In this document: positions 52,494 through 60,717 of the stretch, in pieces
How the letters are laid out: every line of letters starts with the position of its first letter
Numbering within the stretch: position 1 is the first letter of the stretch
Assembly (NCBI RefSeq): GCF_001880225.1
Contig: NZ_CP009654.1
Coordinates: 124,001-188,000, forward strand
DNA: 64,000 nucleotides
Reading direction: 5' to 3'
From: Francisella frigiditurris
GTDB taxonomy: Bacteria; Pseudomonadota; Gammaproteobacteria; Francisellales; Francisellaceae
Translations under genes and position numbers: made by a program
The notes under the pieces: generated by a model
What the model saw: the letters and a program-made list of their open reading frames with translations, nothing else
Databases searched by the model: none
What the model was told of the DNA's origin: nothing

Positions 52494-53963
52494 CTATTTA
52501 TTCTTCTTTTTTAGAGCTTTTCTTTCTTTTTCTAGCTCTTCTAAATATTTATCATCAACATCACCAGTGACATAATGCCCAGAAAAAACACTATCCTCAA
52601 AATGTTTAATTTTAGGATTTTGCTTTTGTATAGCATCTTTCAAGTCACTCAAAGATAAATAAATCAAACCGTCTACACCTATCCATTGACGGATCTCTTC
52701 CACAGACTTACCATGAGCTATAAGCTCTGACTTAGTTGGCATATCAATACCATATACATTCGGGTAGCATACCGCTGGTGAAACTGAAGCTAGATAAACA
52801 CTTTTAGCCCCAAAATCTCTTATCATTTCGATAATTCTTTTTGAAGTTGTACCCCTAACAATTGAGTCATCTACTAACAAGACATTCTTATCTTTAAACT
52901 CAGCTGGAATAGGATTTAATTTTCTTCTAACATAATTTTTTCTATCTACTGACTCTGGCATTATAAAAGTTCTACCAACATAGCGATTTTTTACAAAACC
53001 CTCTCTATACTCAACCCCTAATGCTGTAGCAATCTCTTGAGCAGATGCTCTACCAGTTTCAGGAACAGGTATAACAATATCTATACCCTTATTTTTCCAA
53101 AGCTCTAGGATCCTTTTACTCAAAATCTTTCCTGAGTCAACTCGGCTTTGATAAACACTTACACCATTCATAATACTATCTGGTCTTGCAAAATAAACAT
53201 ACTCAAATAAGCATGGATAAAGCTCTGGGTTTTTCGCACATATTTTTGTGTGTATCTTATGATCTTCTGTAATAACTATAACCTCTCCAGGCTCAACATC
53301 TCTTAAAATTCGAAAGCCTGAAATATCTAATGCCACACTTTCACTAGCAACCATATATTCTTTTTTGCCTTGACCAATCTCTTTAACTCCTAAGATCAGT
53401 GGTCTAATTCCGTATGGATCTCTGAAAGCTACTAACCCAAGATTAGCTACCATAGCAGTACAAGCATAACCACCTTTTGCATGTTTAAATACAAAACTTG
53501 TTGCTTTAAAAACAGATTCTGGAGTTGGACAACCACGAGATTTATTCATACCACAAGCAAAAAAGTTCAATAAAAGTTCAGAGTCTGAATTAGTATTCAA
53601 ATGTCTTCTTTCTATATCGTGAAGTATTTTTTGAAGTTCTTTAACATTTGTAAGATTTCCATTATGCGCAAAGACTATGCCATGAGGGTTATTTACATAA
53701 AATGGCTGACTATCCGCTGCTCCCAAGCTACCTGCTGTAGGGTATCTAACATGACCAATGCCAACAGAGCCTTTTGACTTTGCTAACTTATCATCTGAGA
53801 AGATATCATTAACTAATCCCGTATTCTTACGAATAAAGAATCTTCCCTCATCTAAAGTAGCAATACCAGCAGCATCCTGACCTCTATGCTGTAAAAGACT
53901 TAACCCATCAAAGAGCGTATAACTAACTTGACCATGGCCTACTACGCCAATAACTCCACACAT
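52494..53963 (-). CDS. purF: Amidophosphoribosyltransferase
   Basis: A 489-residue enzyme. The second residue is the N-terminal nucleophile cysteine (MCGVIGVVGHG) exposed after Met removal, followed by the Ntn glutaminase domain (LLQHRGQDAAGIA). The PRTase domain holds the PRPP loop VLLVDDSIVRGTTSKRI. It commits PRPP to purine synthesis. It lies behind an extended -10 promoter and is co-oriented with purL. Confidence 0.98.
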   Translation of the reverse strand: MCGVIGVVGHGQVSYTLFDGLSLLQHRGQDAAGIATLDEGRFFIRKNTGLVNDIFSDDKLAKSKGSVGIGHVRYPTAGSLGAADSQPFYVNNPHGIVFAHNGNLTNVKELQKILHDIERRHLNTNSDSELLLNFFACGMNKSRGCPTPESVFKATSFVFKHAKGGYACTAMVANLGLVAFRDPYGIRPLILGVKEIGQGKKEYMVASESVALDISGFRILRDVEPGEVIVITEDHKIHTKICAKNPELYPCLFEYVYFARPDSIMNGVSVYQSRVDSGKILSKRILELWKNKGIDIVIPVPETGRASAQEIATALGVEYREGFVKNRYVGRTFIMPESVDRKNYVRRKLNPIPAEFKDKNVLLVDDSIVRGTTSKRIIEMIRDFGAKSVYLASVSPAVCYPNVYGIDMPTKSELIAHGKSVEEIRQWIGVDGLIYLSLSDLKDAIQKQNPKIKHFEDSVFSGHYVTGDVDDKYLEELEKERKALKKKNK

Positions 53964-54005
53964 AAGAACCTATAACATTAAAGATTTATAATTAGCAACT
54001 CAATA

Positions 54006-54014
54006 ATTATAACA
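54006..54014 (-). promoter_or_regulatory. Extended -10 promoter of purF
   Basis: The minus strand reads TGTTATAAT (54006-54014), a perfect extended -10 (TGn followed by TATAAT), about 40 bases upstream of the purF ATG. No good -35 lies at the right distance, which extended -10 promoters do not require. Confidence 0.5.
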
Positions 54015-54094
54015 ATATTTTACTCAATAGTTGATAACTCTTATGCTTATAAGTTCTTATTATTCTAAGTTATTTATTAATTGCTCTAAAACTG

Positions 54095-54124
54095 TTTAGA
54101 TTTTCTTTTCTAATTTGTTACAAT
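54095..54124 (+). promoter_or_regulatory. Candidate promoter of the ThiF-hydrolase-synthase operon
   Basis: The plus strand reads TTTAGA (54095-54100), 18 bases, TACAAT (54119-54124). The -10 differs from consensus at one position. Transcription would begin near 54131, giving an unusually long, hairpin-rich leader of about 120 bases before the first gene. Confidence 0.45.
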
Positions 54125-54140
54125 CGCAAACGAGAAATAA

Positions 54141-54228
54141 GGACAGTTCGTCCATTTAATTTACAACTTCACTAGTTCTAGTAAAAAATTTGTAGTGTTT
54201 AAGCCAAGATATTCAACTTTGGCTTAAA
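54141..54228 (+). promoter_or_regulatory. Structured leader upstream of the ThiF operon
   Basis: Three inverted repeats follow one another in the predicted leader. GGAC/GTCC (54141-54153) has a 5-base loop. TACAA/TTGTA (54162-54166, 54190-54194) encloses ACTAG-TT-CTAGT (54171-54182). TTTAAGCCAA/TTGGCTTAAA (54198-54207, 54219-54228) is a 10-bp stem with an 11-base loop that ends 21 bases before the start codon. No U-run follows the last stem, so control of ribosome access is more plausible than termination. Confidence 0.4.
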
Positions 54229-54249
54229 AATTAAATGAGGAAAAATAGC

Positions 54250-55113
54250 ATGATAGATCAACTATCTCCTGATAAGTTTTATCACGAGGTTACAAAAAAG
54301 AATATAGGTGTATATACAGAAAAAGAACAAACTAAACTACGCAATAGCCGAATAATAATCTTTGGATTAGGTGGTGTTGGTGGAATGGAAGCAATATTAT
54401 GTGCTAGAAGTGGTATAGGTCATATCAGCGGAGTTGATCCTGATATTTTTGAACTATCAAATATAAATCGTCAAATGATCGCCGTGACATCAACCATGGA
54501 TAAATATAAAAGTGAATCTACAGAAAAATATTTAAAAGATATAAACCCTTTTCTTAGTACTAATTTTCATAATGTGAAAGTCACAGAAAGCAATGTTTTT
54601 GAATTAATGGAGGGACATGACTTAGTGCTAGAAGCTTTAGATGACATGCCTTCTAGAATAGTAGTTCATCGTGCAGCAAAAAAACTTGGAATTCCAAGTA
54701 TATCAATGTCTGGCAGCCCTCCTCATCGTGGATTTGTATCATCATTTTATCCAGATGGAATTTCTTATGAAGACGCTTTAAACATTCCAACTCAAGGTAA
54801 GTCAATATCTGACCCTGAGGTTACTGAATTTGTGCATAGCATTAAGAAAAAGCGAGCTCAACATTCTGTTACTAAAGGAGCTCCTCAAGCTTGGGCAGAT
54901 GATTTTTGTAATGGAAAAGCCGGATGGATCATAACACCAATAAGAGCCTCTCTTTTAGCATCATTTAGCTGCCATGAGGCCACTCAAATTCTTATAGGTC
55001 AAAAACCTCTAGCTCCAGCACCCAAGGGCATATACATAGACATGGGTAATTTAACAAATCCAGTTAGTGTGATAAACCCAAAGTGTGGATATTGGGAAGC
55101 TTACAAGATATAG
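54250..55113 (+). CDS. E1-like adenylating enzyme (ThiF/MoeB/HesA family), first copy
   Basis: A 287-residue protein when started at the ATG at 54250 (MIDQLSPDKF), which has TGAGG nine bases upstream; an ATG at 54235 is upstream in frame without such a site. The nucleotide-binding fold shows GLGGVGG (39-45), the ATP-contacting SNINRQ (Asn73, Arg74, Gln75) and the metal-binding acidic pair Asp131/Asp132 in EALDDMPSR. The paired CxxC zinc cysteines of MoeB and ThiF are missing. The family adenylates a C-terminal or small-molecule carboxylate. No ubiquitin-like or sulfur-carrier gene is nearby, so this is not an ordinary thiamine or molybdopterin gene. It is followed 16 bases later by a related copy. 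Confidence 0.85.
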   Translation: MIDQLSPDKFYHEVTKKNIGVYTEKEQTKLRNSRIIIFGLGGVGGMEAILCARSGIGHISGVDPDIFELSNINRQMIAVTSTMDKYKSESTEKYLKDINPFLSTNFHNVKVTESNVFELMEGHDLVLEALDDMPSRIVVHRAAKKLGIPSISMSGSPPHRGFVSSFYPDGISYEDALNIPTQGKSISDPEVTEFVHSIKKKRAQHSVTKGAPQAWADDFCNGKAGWIITPIRASLLASFSCHEATQILIGQKPLAPAPKGIYIDMGNLTNPVSVINPKCGYWEAYKI

Positions 55114-55129
55114 AGATAAGGATAAAATT

Positions 55130-56035
55130 ATGCAAAACATAGAACAAGAAATACAACTACCTAATCACGAGAATACCGATTTTGATAATCAACTAAATAT
55201 AGAAGAACAAATCTATCTTCGTAACTACGGAATACTAACACATGAAGAACAAGCAAAACTAAAAAATGCCAAAGTCACAGTTATAGGAGCTGGAGGTGTT
55301 GGTGGCATAACCTTAATTAGTCTTGCTCGTATGGGAATAGGTAACATTAAAGTAGTTGATATGGACGAATTTGACTATAGCAACATAAACCGTCAAATGC
55401 TATCAGCCATATCACGCGTAGGAAAAAGTAAAGCAGAGTGCGCCAAAGAAACTATAAATGATATTAACCCAAATATTAAAGTTACCGTGTACAAAGAAAT
55501 GATCCATGAATACAATGCTGATGAGATAATTTCAGGCTCTGATGTTGTAGTTGATGCTACTGATAATCTAGTGTCTCGCGTAATCATTCACCGCACTGCT
55601 CAAAAACTTAAAATCCCTTCTGCTTGGATAGCCGTTACTCCCCCTTTCAGAGGAGCTGTTATGACTTTTTCTGACAAAACTCCTGCATATGAATTAGTAC
55701 TCCAACATTCATCTTATGGCAAAGAGTTAACAACTGAGGTAAAAAAAGAGATAGCTTCAATTAAAGATGGTCGCGCAAGAGAGTCTGTGAAATATGGAGT
55801 CTCACCTGAGTGGGCTGAATCTTATATTAAAGGCGAAGCACCTTGGACAGTTATCTGTCCCGTAGCAAATATAGTTGGAATTTTTGCTAGCTTTGAAGTC
55901 TTTAAAACCATACTAAATAGAGAAAATCTACAACCAACTTATGCACCAAACCTACTAAAAATAGATATGGGACAGACAAGTTCTGCACAGATATTAACTC
56001 CAGAGCAAGGAAGTTGGAATAATGAAGAATTATAA
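55130..56035 (+). CDS. E1-like adenylating enzyme (ThiF/MoeB/HesA family), second copy
   Basis: A 301-residue protein from the ATG at 55130 (MQNIEQEIQL), which has AAGGAT seven bases upstream. It shows GAGGVGG (53-59), SNINRQ (84-89) and VDATDN with Asp142 and Asp145. The overall plan matches the first copy, including SPPHRGFV versus TPPFRGAV in the middle and WITPIRAS versus VICPVANI near the end, but identity is clearly partial. It also lacks the CxxC zinc pairs. A 25-residue N-terminal extension is unique to it. The two could form a heterodimer or act on successive substrates; both appear to keep catalytic residues. It overlaps the next gene by 14 bases. Confidence 0.85.
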   Translation: MQNIEQEIQLPNHENTDFDNQLNIEEQIYLRNYGILTHEEQAKLKNAKVTVIGAGGVGGITLISLARMGIGNIKVVDMDEFDYSNINRQMLSAISRVGKSKAECAKETINDINPNIKVTVYKEMIHEYNADEIISGSDVVVDATDNLVSRVIIHRTAQKLKIPSAWIAVTPPFRGAVMTFSDKTPAYELVLQHSSYGKELTTEVKKEIASIKDGRARESVKYGVSPEWAESYIKGEAPWTVICPVANIVGIFASFEVFKTILNRENLQPTYAPNLLKIDMGQTSSAQILTPEQGSWNNEEL

Positions 56036-57110
56036 ATTTCTTATAATACTTTTCATAAGTATTTTTATATCTAGTGTATATGCAAAAGATATAGATTCAT
56101 CAGATTATTATATTAAATATAATGATCAAAAAATTCATCTAAAAGAAAAAAGAGTTTCTGAAAAAGATTTTAAAGGTACCATTATGCTTTTAAATCCATT
56201 AAGCATCCCTTCTCTTTCAGCTTTTGACATTCATGGATATTCATTAATGGATAGCTTAGCAGAAAATGGCTATGACGTTTGGGCTATAGATTTTATTGGT
56301 GAAGGAACATCTTCCTATCCTGAATCAATGACAAAATTTAATACCCCTATTGGATTTTATCCAACTCAAAAAGGCGTATATCCATTACAAGCTAAAGAAG
56401 CTGTTAAAGAATTAAATGCAGCTATTGATTTCATTTTGGAAAAAAATAAACAAAAAAGTCTAGATTTACTAGGATGGTCATGGGGATCAATTGTTGCAGC
56501 AATGTATTCTATTGAATATCAACAAAAAGTAGATCATTTAGTATTATACGGATCAATGTATTCATCTCATCTAAAAAAGTCTCTTGAGCCACTTTTTATT
56601 AAACCTTACGCAGGAAAAGATGGCCAGTTTAGTAACAACCTTCCAGCTTATCAAAGTGTTCCTTGGAAAATGGTTGAAAACCACTGGAAGATGATGCTTG
56701 GTATTCCTTGGAAAAATATTGATCATCATGGAGAGATGATGATTGGTGAAAATGAGGATATTGTCAGTAACAGCGTTATAAATAAAGTTGGCGATGTATA
56801 TGTAAAAATAGATCCAAACCCAAATCCTCATGTAAAAAATTCATTACGTAGACCAATGGGTCCTATGAAAGATTTATACTCTATCTGGAATGGAAAGCCT
56901 ATCTATGACATAAGCAAACTAAAAACACCTACTTTAGTTATTTATGGGGATCGAGACTTTTTTGCAGATCACTATTTATATGAAAAACTGACCAATACAA
57001 AATACAAGCAGTTAAAAGAGATACAACATGCGACACATTGGCTTATCTATGAAAAAACCCGTCAAGAATTCATTGATGATGTAATCAATTTCTTAAATAG
57101 GAAACAATAA
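56022..57110 (+). CDS. Exported alpha/beta-hydrolase
   Basis: A 362-residue protein with a signal peptide (about 1-21, ending SVYA before KDI) and an alpha/beta-hydrolase fold. The nucleophile elbow GWSWGS gives Ser153; YGDRDFF gives an aspartate (310 or 312), and HATHWL gives a histidine (336 or 339). An inserted region at about 185-280 (NHWKMMLGIPWKN, NPNPH) probably forms the lid. The start overlaps the preceding ThiF-like gene by 14 bases, and the stop overlaps the next gene by one base (TAATG), so translation is coupled. A periplasmic or secreted enzyme in a biosynthetic operon suggests processing or hydrolysis of an exported product; the substrate is unknown. Confidence 0.8.
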   Translation: MKNYKFLIILFISIFISSVYAKDIDSSDYYIKYNDQKIHLKEKRVSEKDFKGTIMLLNPLSIPSLSAFDIHGYSLMDSLAENGYDVWAIDFIGEGTSSYPESMTKFNTPIGFYPTQKGVYPLQAKEAVKELNAAIDFILEKNKQKSLDLLGWSWGSIVAAMYSIEYQQKVDHLVLYGSMYSSHLKKSLEPLFIKPYAGKDGQFSNNLPAYQSVPWKMVENHWKMMLGIPWKNIDHHGEMMIGENEDIVSNSVINKVGDVYVKIDPNPNPHVKNSLRRPMGPMKDLYSIWNGKPIYDISKLKTPTLVIYGDRDFFADHYLYEKLTNTKYKQLKEIQHATHWLIYEKTRQEFIDDVINFLNRKQ

Positions 57111-58510
57111 TGAGTCGAATCCTAATATTAGATAGCACATTAAGAGAAGGCGAACAAACCCATAACATTTGTTTCTCTGTTGAGGAGAAAATAATTCTAG
57201 CTAATAAACTTCGTGATTTTGGTGTCAACATAATAGAAATTGGTCACCCTGGTATTTCTGAAACTGAAAAGCAAGTATGCGCTAAAATAGTTAAACAAGT
57301 TAAAAATATCGATATCCTAGTACATTCTAGAGCTACTTCTGAAGATGTATTAGCTGCTAGCGAGACAAAAGCTACCTGGATAGGTATATGGGCTTCATAT
57401 AATGACATAGCTCTCTCTACTAAATATACTAATAAATCTAGAGAATGGATTAAGCAAAAAGTTATTGAATCCATTAAATTAGCTAAAGAGCTTGGTTTTA
57501 AAGTTAGATTTAGTATCGAAGATGCTTCAAGAACACCTTTAGATCTTATCCATGATTTAGGAACAGCTGCTATAAATGCTGGAGCCGATAGAATAAGTCT
57601 TGCAGATACTGTAGGAATTTGGCACCCAAACCAATGCTATGCCATTGTTAAGTCTGCTAAAGAAAAGTTTAATTGTGAAATAGAAGTTCATTTGCACAAT
57701 GATCTAGGACTTGCTCAAGCAAATGCTATTTCAGCTATTAATGCTGGGTCCACTATTATAGACGCCTCTATACTAGGGATTGGAGAAAGAGCTGGTATCT
57801 GTGATTTAATACCTTTGGCAAAAGCATTAGAAATATTCTATAACAGAAACTTCAATTTTAAACTTTCTCAAGATTTAGCTTCTGCAATATCAAGAATAGG
57901 ATATTTTAATATTGAACCACACCATCCTTTAACTGGCAAAAACGTATTCACACATGCTTCTAAATATCATATAAAAGCCACAAAAAATAATCCAGAAGCT
58001 TATGAGGCAATAGATCCAGCCTCTTTAAATCGTGAAAGAACTATTCTAGTAAATAACTTAGACAGAAAAGATACCCAACGAATAAATTCTGATTTAGAGG
58101 TTAAGATACCTTTTGTAAAAGGTGCATCAGAATTATTACATCATCGTGATGGGGTAGGCTCTAGATGGGTTTTTATGGACAGTCGAGTTGATGAAAGAAG
58201 TCACGTATATGTTATTGAAAGAACTTTCGATATTGATTATTCAGACTCTTATCAACCACATGTAGATTCTCATGCTCATAACTGCGACAGTATGTTTGTT
58301 TTCATGGGAAATAACAAAGATGGTACAGGACTAAAAGTTAGTGTAACTTTTGGAGAGGGTGATAATCAGGAAACAAAAATAATTAATAGCCCAGCATCAG
58401 TTTATATTCCTGTAAACGTTTATCACAGCTATTCTTATATTTCTGGTACTGGTAGATTTCTAAATTTTGTTCTATCTCCAAACTATAATCAAAGCATAGT
58501 AAATGTATAG
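57110..58510 (+). CDS. DRE-TIM metallolyase (isopropylmalate/homocitrate synthase-like) fused to a C-terminal cupin
   Basis: A 466-residue two-domain protein. Residues 1-340 are a DRE-TIM metallolyase: LDSTLREGEQ (Asp9, Arg12, Glu13), EVHLHNDLG (metal ligands His194 and His196), GIGERAG (223-229) and a synthase-like tail THASKYHIKATKNNPEAYEA (281-300). Residues about 345-466 resemble a cupin: HVDSHAHNCDSMFVF (His384, His388, His390) and PASVYIPVNVYHSY (His439), replacing the usual leucine-regulatory domain. The catalytic half should condense an acyl-CoA with a 2-oxoacid. The cupin half may bind metal, sense a metabolite or carry a second reaction. The start overlaps the hydrolase stop by one base. 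It is not an ordinary leuA gene, since no leuBCD neighbours exist here. Confidence 0.85.
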   Translation: MSRILILDSTLREGEQTHNICFSVEEKIILANKLRDFGVNIIEIGHPGISETEKQVCAKIVKQVKNIDILVHSRATSEDVLAASETKATWIGIWASYNDIALSTKYTNKSREWIKQKVIESIKLAKELGFKVRFSIEDASRTPLDLIHDLGTAAINAGADRISLADTVGIWHPNQCYAIVKSAKEKFNCEIEVHLHNDLGLAQANAISAINAGSTIIDASILGIGERAGICDLIPLAKALEIFYNRNFNFKLSQDLASAISRIGYFNIEPHHPLTGKNVFTHASKYHIKATKNNPEAYEAIDPASLNRERTILVNNLDRKDTQRINSDLEVKIPFVKGASELLHHRDGVGSRWVFMDSRVDERSHVYVIERTFDIDYSDSYQPHVDSHAHNCDSMFVFMGNNKDGTGLKVSVTFGEGDNQETKIINSPASVYIPVNVYHSYSYISGTGRFLNFVLSPNYNQSIVNV

Positions 58511-58538
58511 GTTTGTTTTTAATGGGCAAATCATAATA

Positions 58539-59201
58539 TTATAATACCTCACTAACTTTTACTTCCTCAAACTCAAAATTTTTAGTAATCCTAAAAAATC
58601 GCTTAGATAATGAGTTTATATTATTGCAACAAACAGTCCCTACCAAATCATCATATAAAAAAGTGAGAAAATCTTGCTCAAATTTAGGACTAATCCATTT
58701 TCCATCTAAATTTTTTATAAAACAAGCATCTTTAAATCCTTTAGAGATGCCCAACCCGCTTTTCTTAACTTCCGCTTCTTTAAGAGTCCATAATACAAAA
58801 AAATCATTTTTATAATTACTGCTTTGTCTCAACTGTTCATACTCAAGTTTAGAAAAAAAACGAAAAGCTATTTTTTCTAAATTTCTTTTATCTCTTACTT
58901 GCTCGATATCAACTCCTATTTCATCTTTAGCAACAGACATAATTATATACTCTGAAGTGTGGCTAATACTAAATTCCAACTCCTTATTTATCAAAGTTGG
59001 CTTGCCACTTTCTAATTCTCCAAATTTTAAATTCTGAATAGAAAAGAAATTATAAAACACATGGTATCTAACTAATTGAGAGAATATTTTCTGTGACCTC
59101 ATGCCGTCATTGAAGCCTGGAATATGCTTTTTTATATTTAACTGCAAATTCTCTAGACTAAAATCATCAATTTTTAATATAAAACTATAGACTTCTTTCA
59201 T
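58539..59201 (-). CDS. 4-prime-phosphopantetheinyl transferase, Sfp type
   Basis: A 220-residue protein with the Sfp-family motifs: GKPTL and FSISHT near residues 66-82, GVDIE (Asp98, Glu100 for magnesium) and WTLKEAEVKKSGLG (Trp138, Lys141, Glu142, Lys146). It moves phosphopantetheine from CoA to carrier-domain serines. It starts 5 bases after tolC on the same strand and converges on the ThiF operon. The NRPS-like protein at 34987-37914 contains the only NRPS-type carrier domain in the window and is the obvious candidate client. Confidence 0.92.
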   Translation of the reverse strand: MKEVYSFILKIDDFSLENLQLNIKKHIPGFNDGMRSQKIFSQLVRYHVFYNFFSIQNLKFGELESGKPTLINKELEFSISHTSEYIIMSVAKDEIGVDIEQVRDKRNLEKIAFRFFSKLEYEQLRQSSNYKNDFFVLWTLKEAEVKKSGLGISKGFKDACFIKNLDGKWISPKFEQDFLTFLYDDLVGTVCCNNINSLSKRFFRITKNFEFEEVKVSEVL

Positions 59202-59206
59202 TAAAA

Positions 59207-60709
59207 CTATTCGGCTGCTATCGCAGATATTATATTTTCTTTACCTAAAGATGTATTGATTTGCTCAACATCTTCATAAGTAAGACTACCTTGAAGTTGT
59301 TTTAACTGAGCATAATGCTCAATGTAATTAAATATTGATCCTGCAAAAGCAAGTTGTGCTTCAACCAAAATTGCTTGACGGTTCAATAAATCCACAATAG
59401 TTTGAGTACCGGCTTGATATCCTTCCAAAATTGCCTTTACTGATGCTAAACCAGCATAAACTGATTTTTCATAAGCTTGAATTCTTATAGCATCTAATCT
59501 TACAGTTTCAAATGACTCAACAACTCCTGCATAAACCTCCCTTTGAGTTTGCAAAAGAGTATAGTTTGAGGCTTGATTATCATAACTAGCTTGTTTCAAT
59601 TGAGCATAATCAGAACCACCTCTTAATAAGTTCCAATTAACATTACCTTGAATATTTGCTATTTGATAATTAGTTGGAAACTGAATCAACTCTTGAGGAG
59701 TCCCTGTATAGTCATTAAATGAAGCAGTAAGACCACCACCTAAACCAACATTCGGGAAGAAATTACCCCACTTAATACCTACTCCCTCAGTTGTTGCTTG
59801 GAAATCAAAAGCTTTTTGAGCTATATCAAGATTATACTTTTGTGAAGTCTCTAGCCAATATTCAACATCATTTGGAGTCGGTGGACCAAAATAATCAGTG
59901 CCTTTCGCAACATATAAAAGTGAGCTAATCTTTTTACCAACTAGTTTTGCCACAGCTGCTTTTGCTTGAATGAGTTGTTTTTGAGCATCTGCTCTACTAG
60001 CAATAGCTTTTCTGTACTGAGCATCACTTGTTTTCAAATCAGCATATGAAACTATTCCTGCATGGTACTGTTGTTCTTGGTTCATATAAAGCTTTTTGTT
60101 CCAAGCTTCGTTTGCAAATTGAAACTGCAATACCTGTTGAGCTCTTAAAAGCTCAAAATAAGCAGTAACTGTATTAATAATCAAATCTTGCTCAGCTTTT
60201 GCATAAATCATTGCATAAGATTTTTGCAAATATGTAGCTTGAGTGAAAGTTTTCCATTTTGACCAATCAAAAAGAGTTTGAGTACCATTAACCATAAGAT
60301 TGTTTGAAGTATCTAAAACCACACCACCAAACTGATTATATCTATCTCTTCTTAAGCCATAACCAAAATCAATTTGTGGTAGTAAGTAACCCAAAGCTTT
60401 TGGTACTGTCTCCATATTCCCAGCAAAAGTTGATCTTGCTGCTTGATATTCAGCATTATGTTTAGCTGCAAGATTATAAATCTCTATTAAACTATATTGC
60501 TTCTCTTCTTTATCATCAACCACTGCAACATCAGCTGCACTTTTTAAGTTATAAAAACTATTACCGTCTCTTATTTCATCGGCTTTTGCATATTGCTTTT
60601 CAATGCTATAAGGATTTTTAGCAACATCTGAGCCTAACGGCTTTTCATATGCTGCAAAAACATTTGTGAATATAAAAATTAAAAATAAGAAAGATAAGGT
60701 TTTTTTCAT
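59207..60709 (-). CDS. tolC: TolC-family outer-membrane efflux protein
   Basis: A 500-residue protein with a signal peptide (1-19, cut before AYEKP) and two outer-membrane efflux repeats: IYNLAAKHNAEYQAARSTFAG early and ASYDNQASNYTLLQTQREVYAGVVESFE late, with strand segments PQIDFGYGL and FPNVGLGGGL. TolC trimers give inner-membrane pumps and type I exporters a path across the outer membrane. Francisella has several TolC paralogues; this resembles the one named tolC, next to a Pcm-like gene. It follows that gene by 8 bases and precedes the PPTase by 5. Confidence 0.9.
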   Translation of the reverse strand: MKKTLSFLFLIFIFTNVFAAYEKPLGSDVAKNPYSIEKQYAKADEIRDGNSFYNLKSAADVAVVDDKEEKQYSLIEIYNLAAKHNAEYQAARSTFAGNMETVPKALGYLLPQIDFGYGLRRDRYNQFGGVVLDTSNNLMVNGTQTLFDWSKWKTFTQATYLQKSYAMIYAKAEQDLIINTVTAYFELLRAQQVLQFQFANEAWNKKLYMNQEQQYHAGIVSYADLKTSDAQYRKAIASRADAQKQLIQAKAAVAKLVGKKISSLLYVAKGTDYFGPPTPNDVEYWLETSQKYNLDIAQKAFDFQATTEGVGIKWGNFFPNVGLGGGLTASFNDYTGTPQELIQFPTNYQIANIQGNVNWNLLRGGSDYAQLKQASYDNQASNYTLLQTQREVYAGVVESFETVRLDAIRIQAYEKSVYAGLASVKAILEGYQAGTQTIVDLLNRQAILVEAQLAFAGSIFNYIEHYAQLKQLQGSLTYEDVEQINTSLGKENIISAIAAE

Positions 60710-60717
60710 ATATCTAT

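Noticed and set aside
54125-54132. CGCAAACG, resembling half of an E. coli PurR box, near purF
   Set aside because: Only one half-site; the other arm does not match, it lies over 150 bases from the purF start on the ThiF-operon side, and PurR is not known to me in this group.
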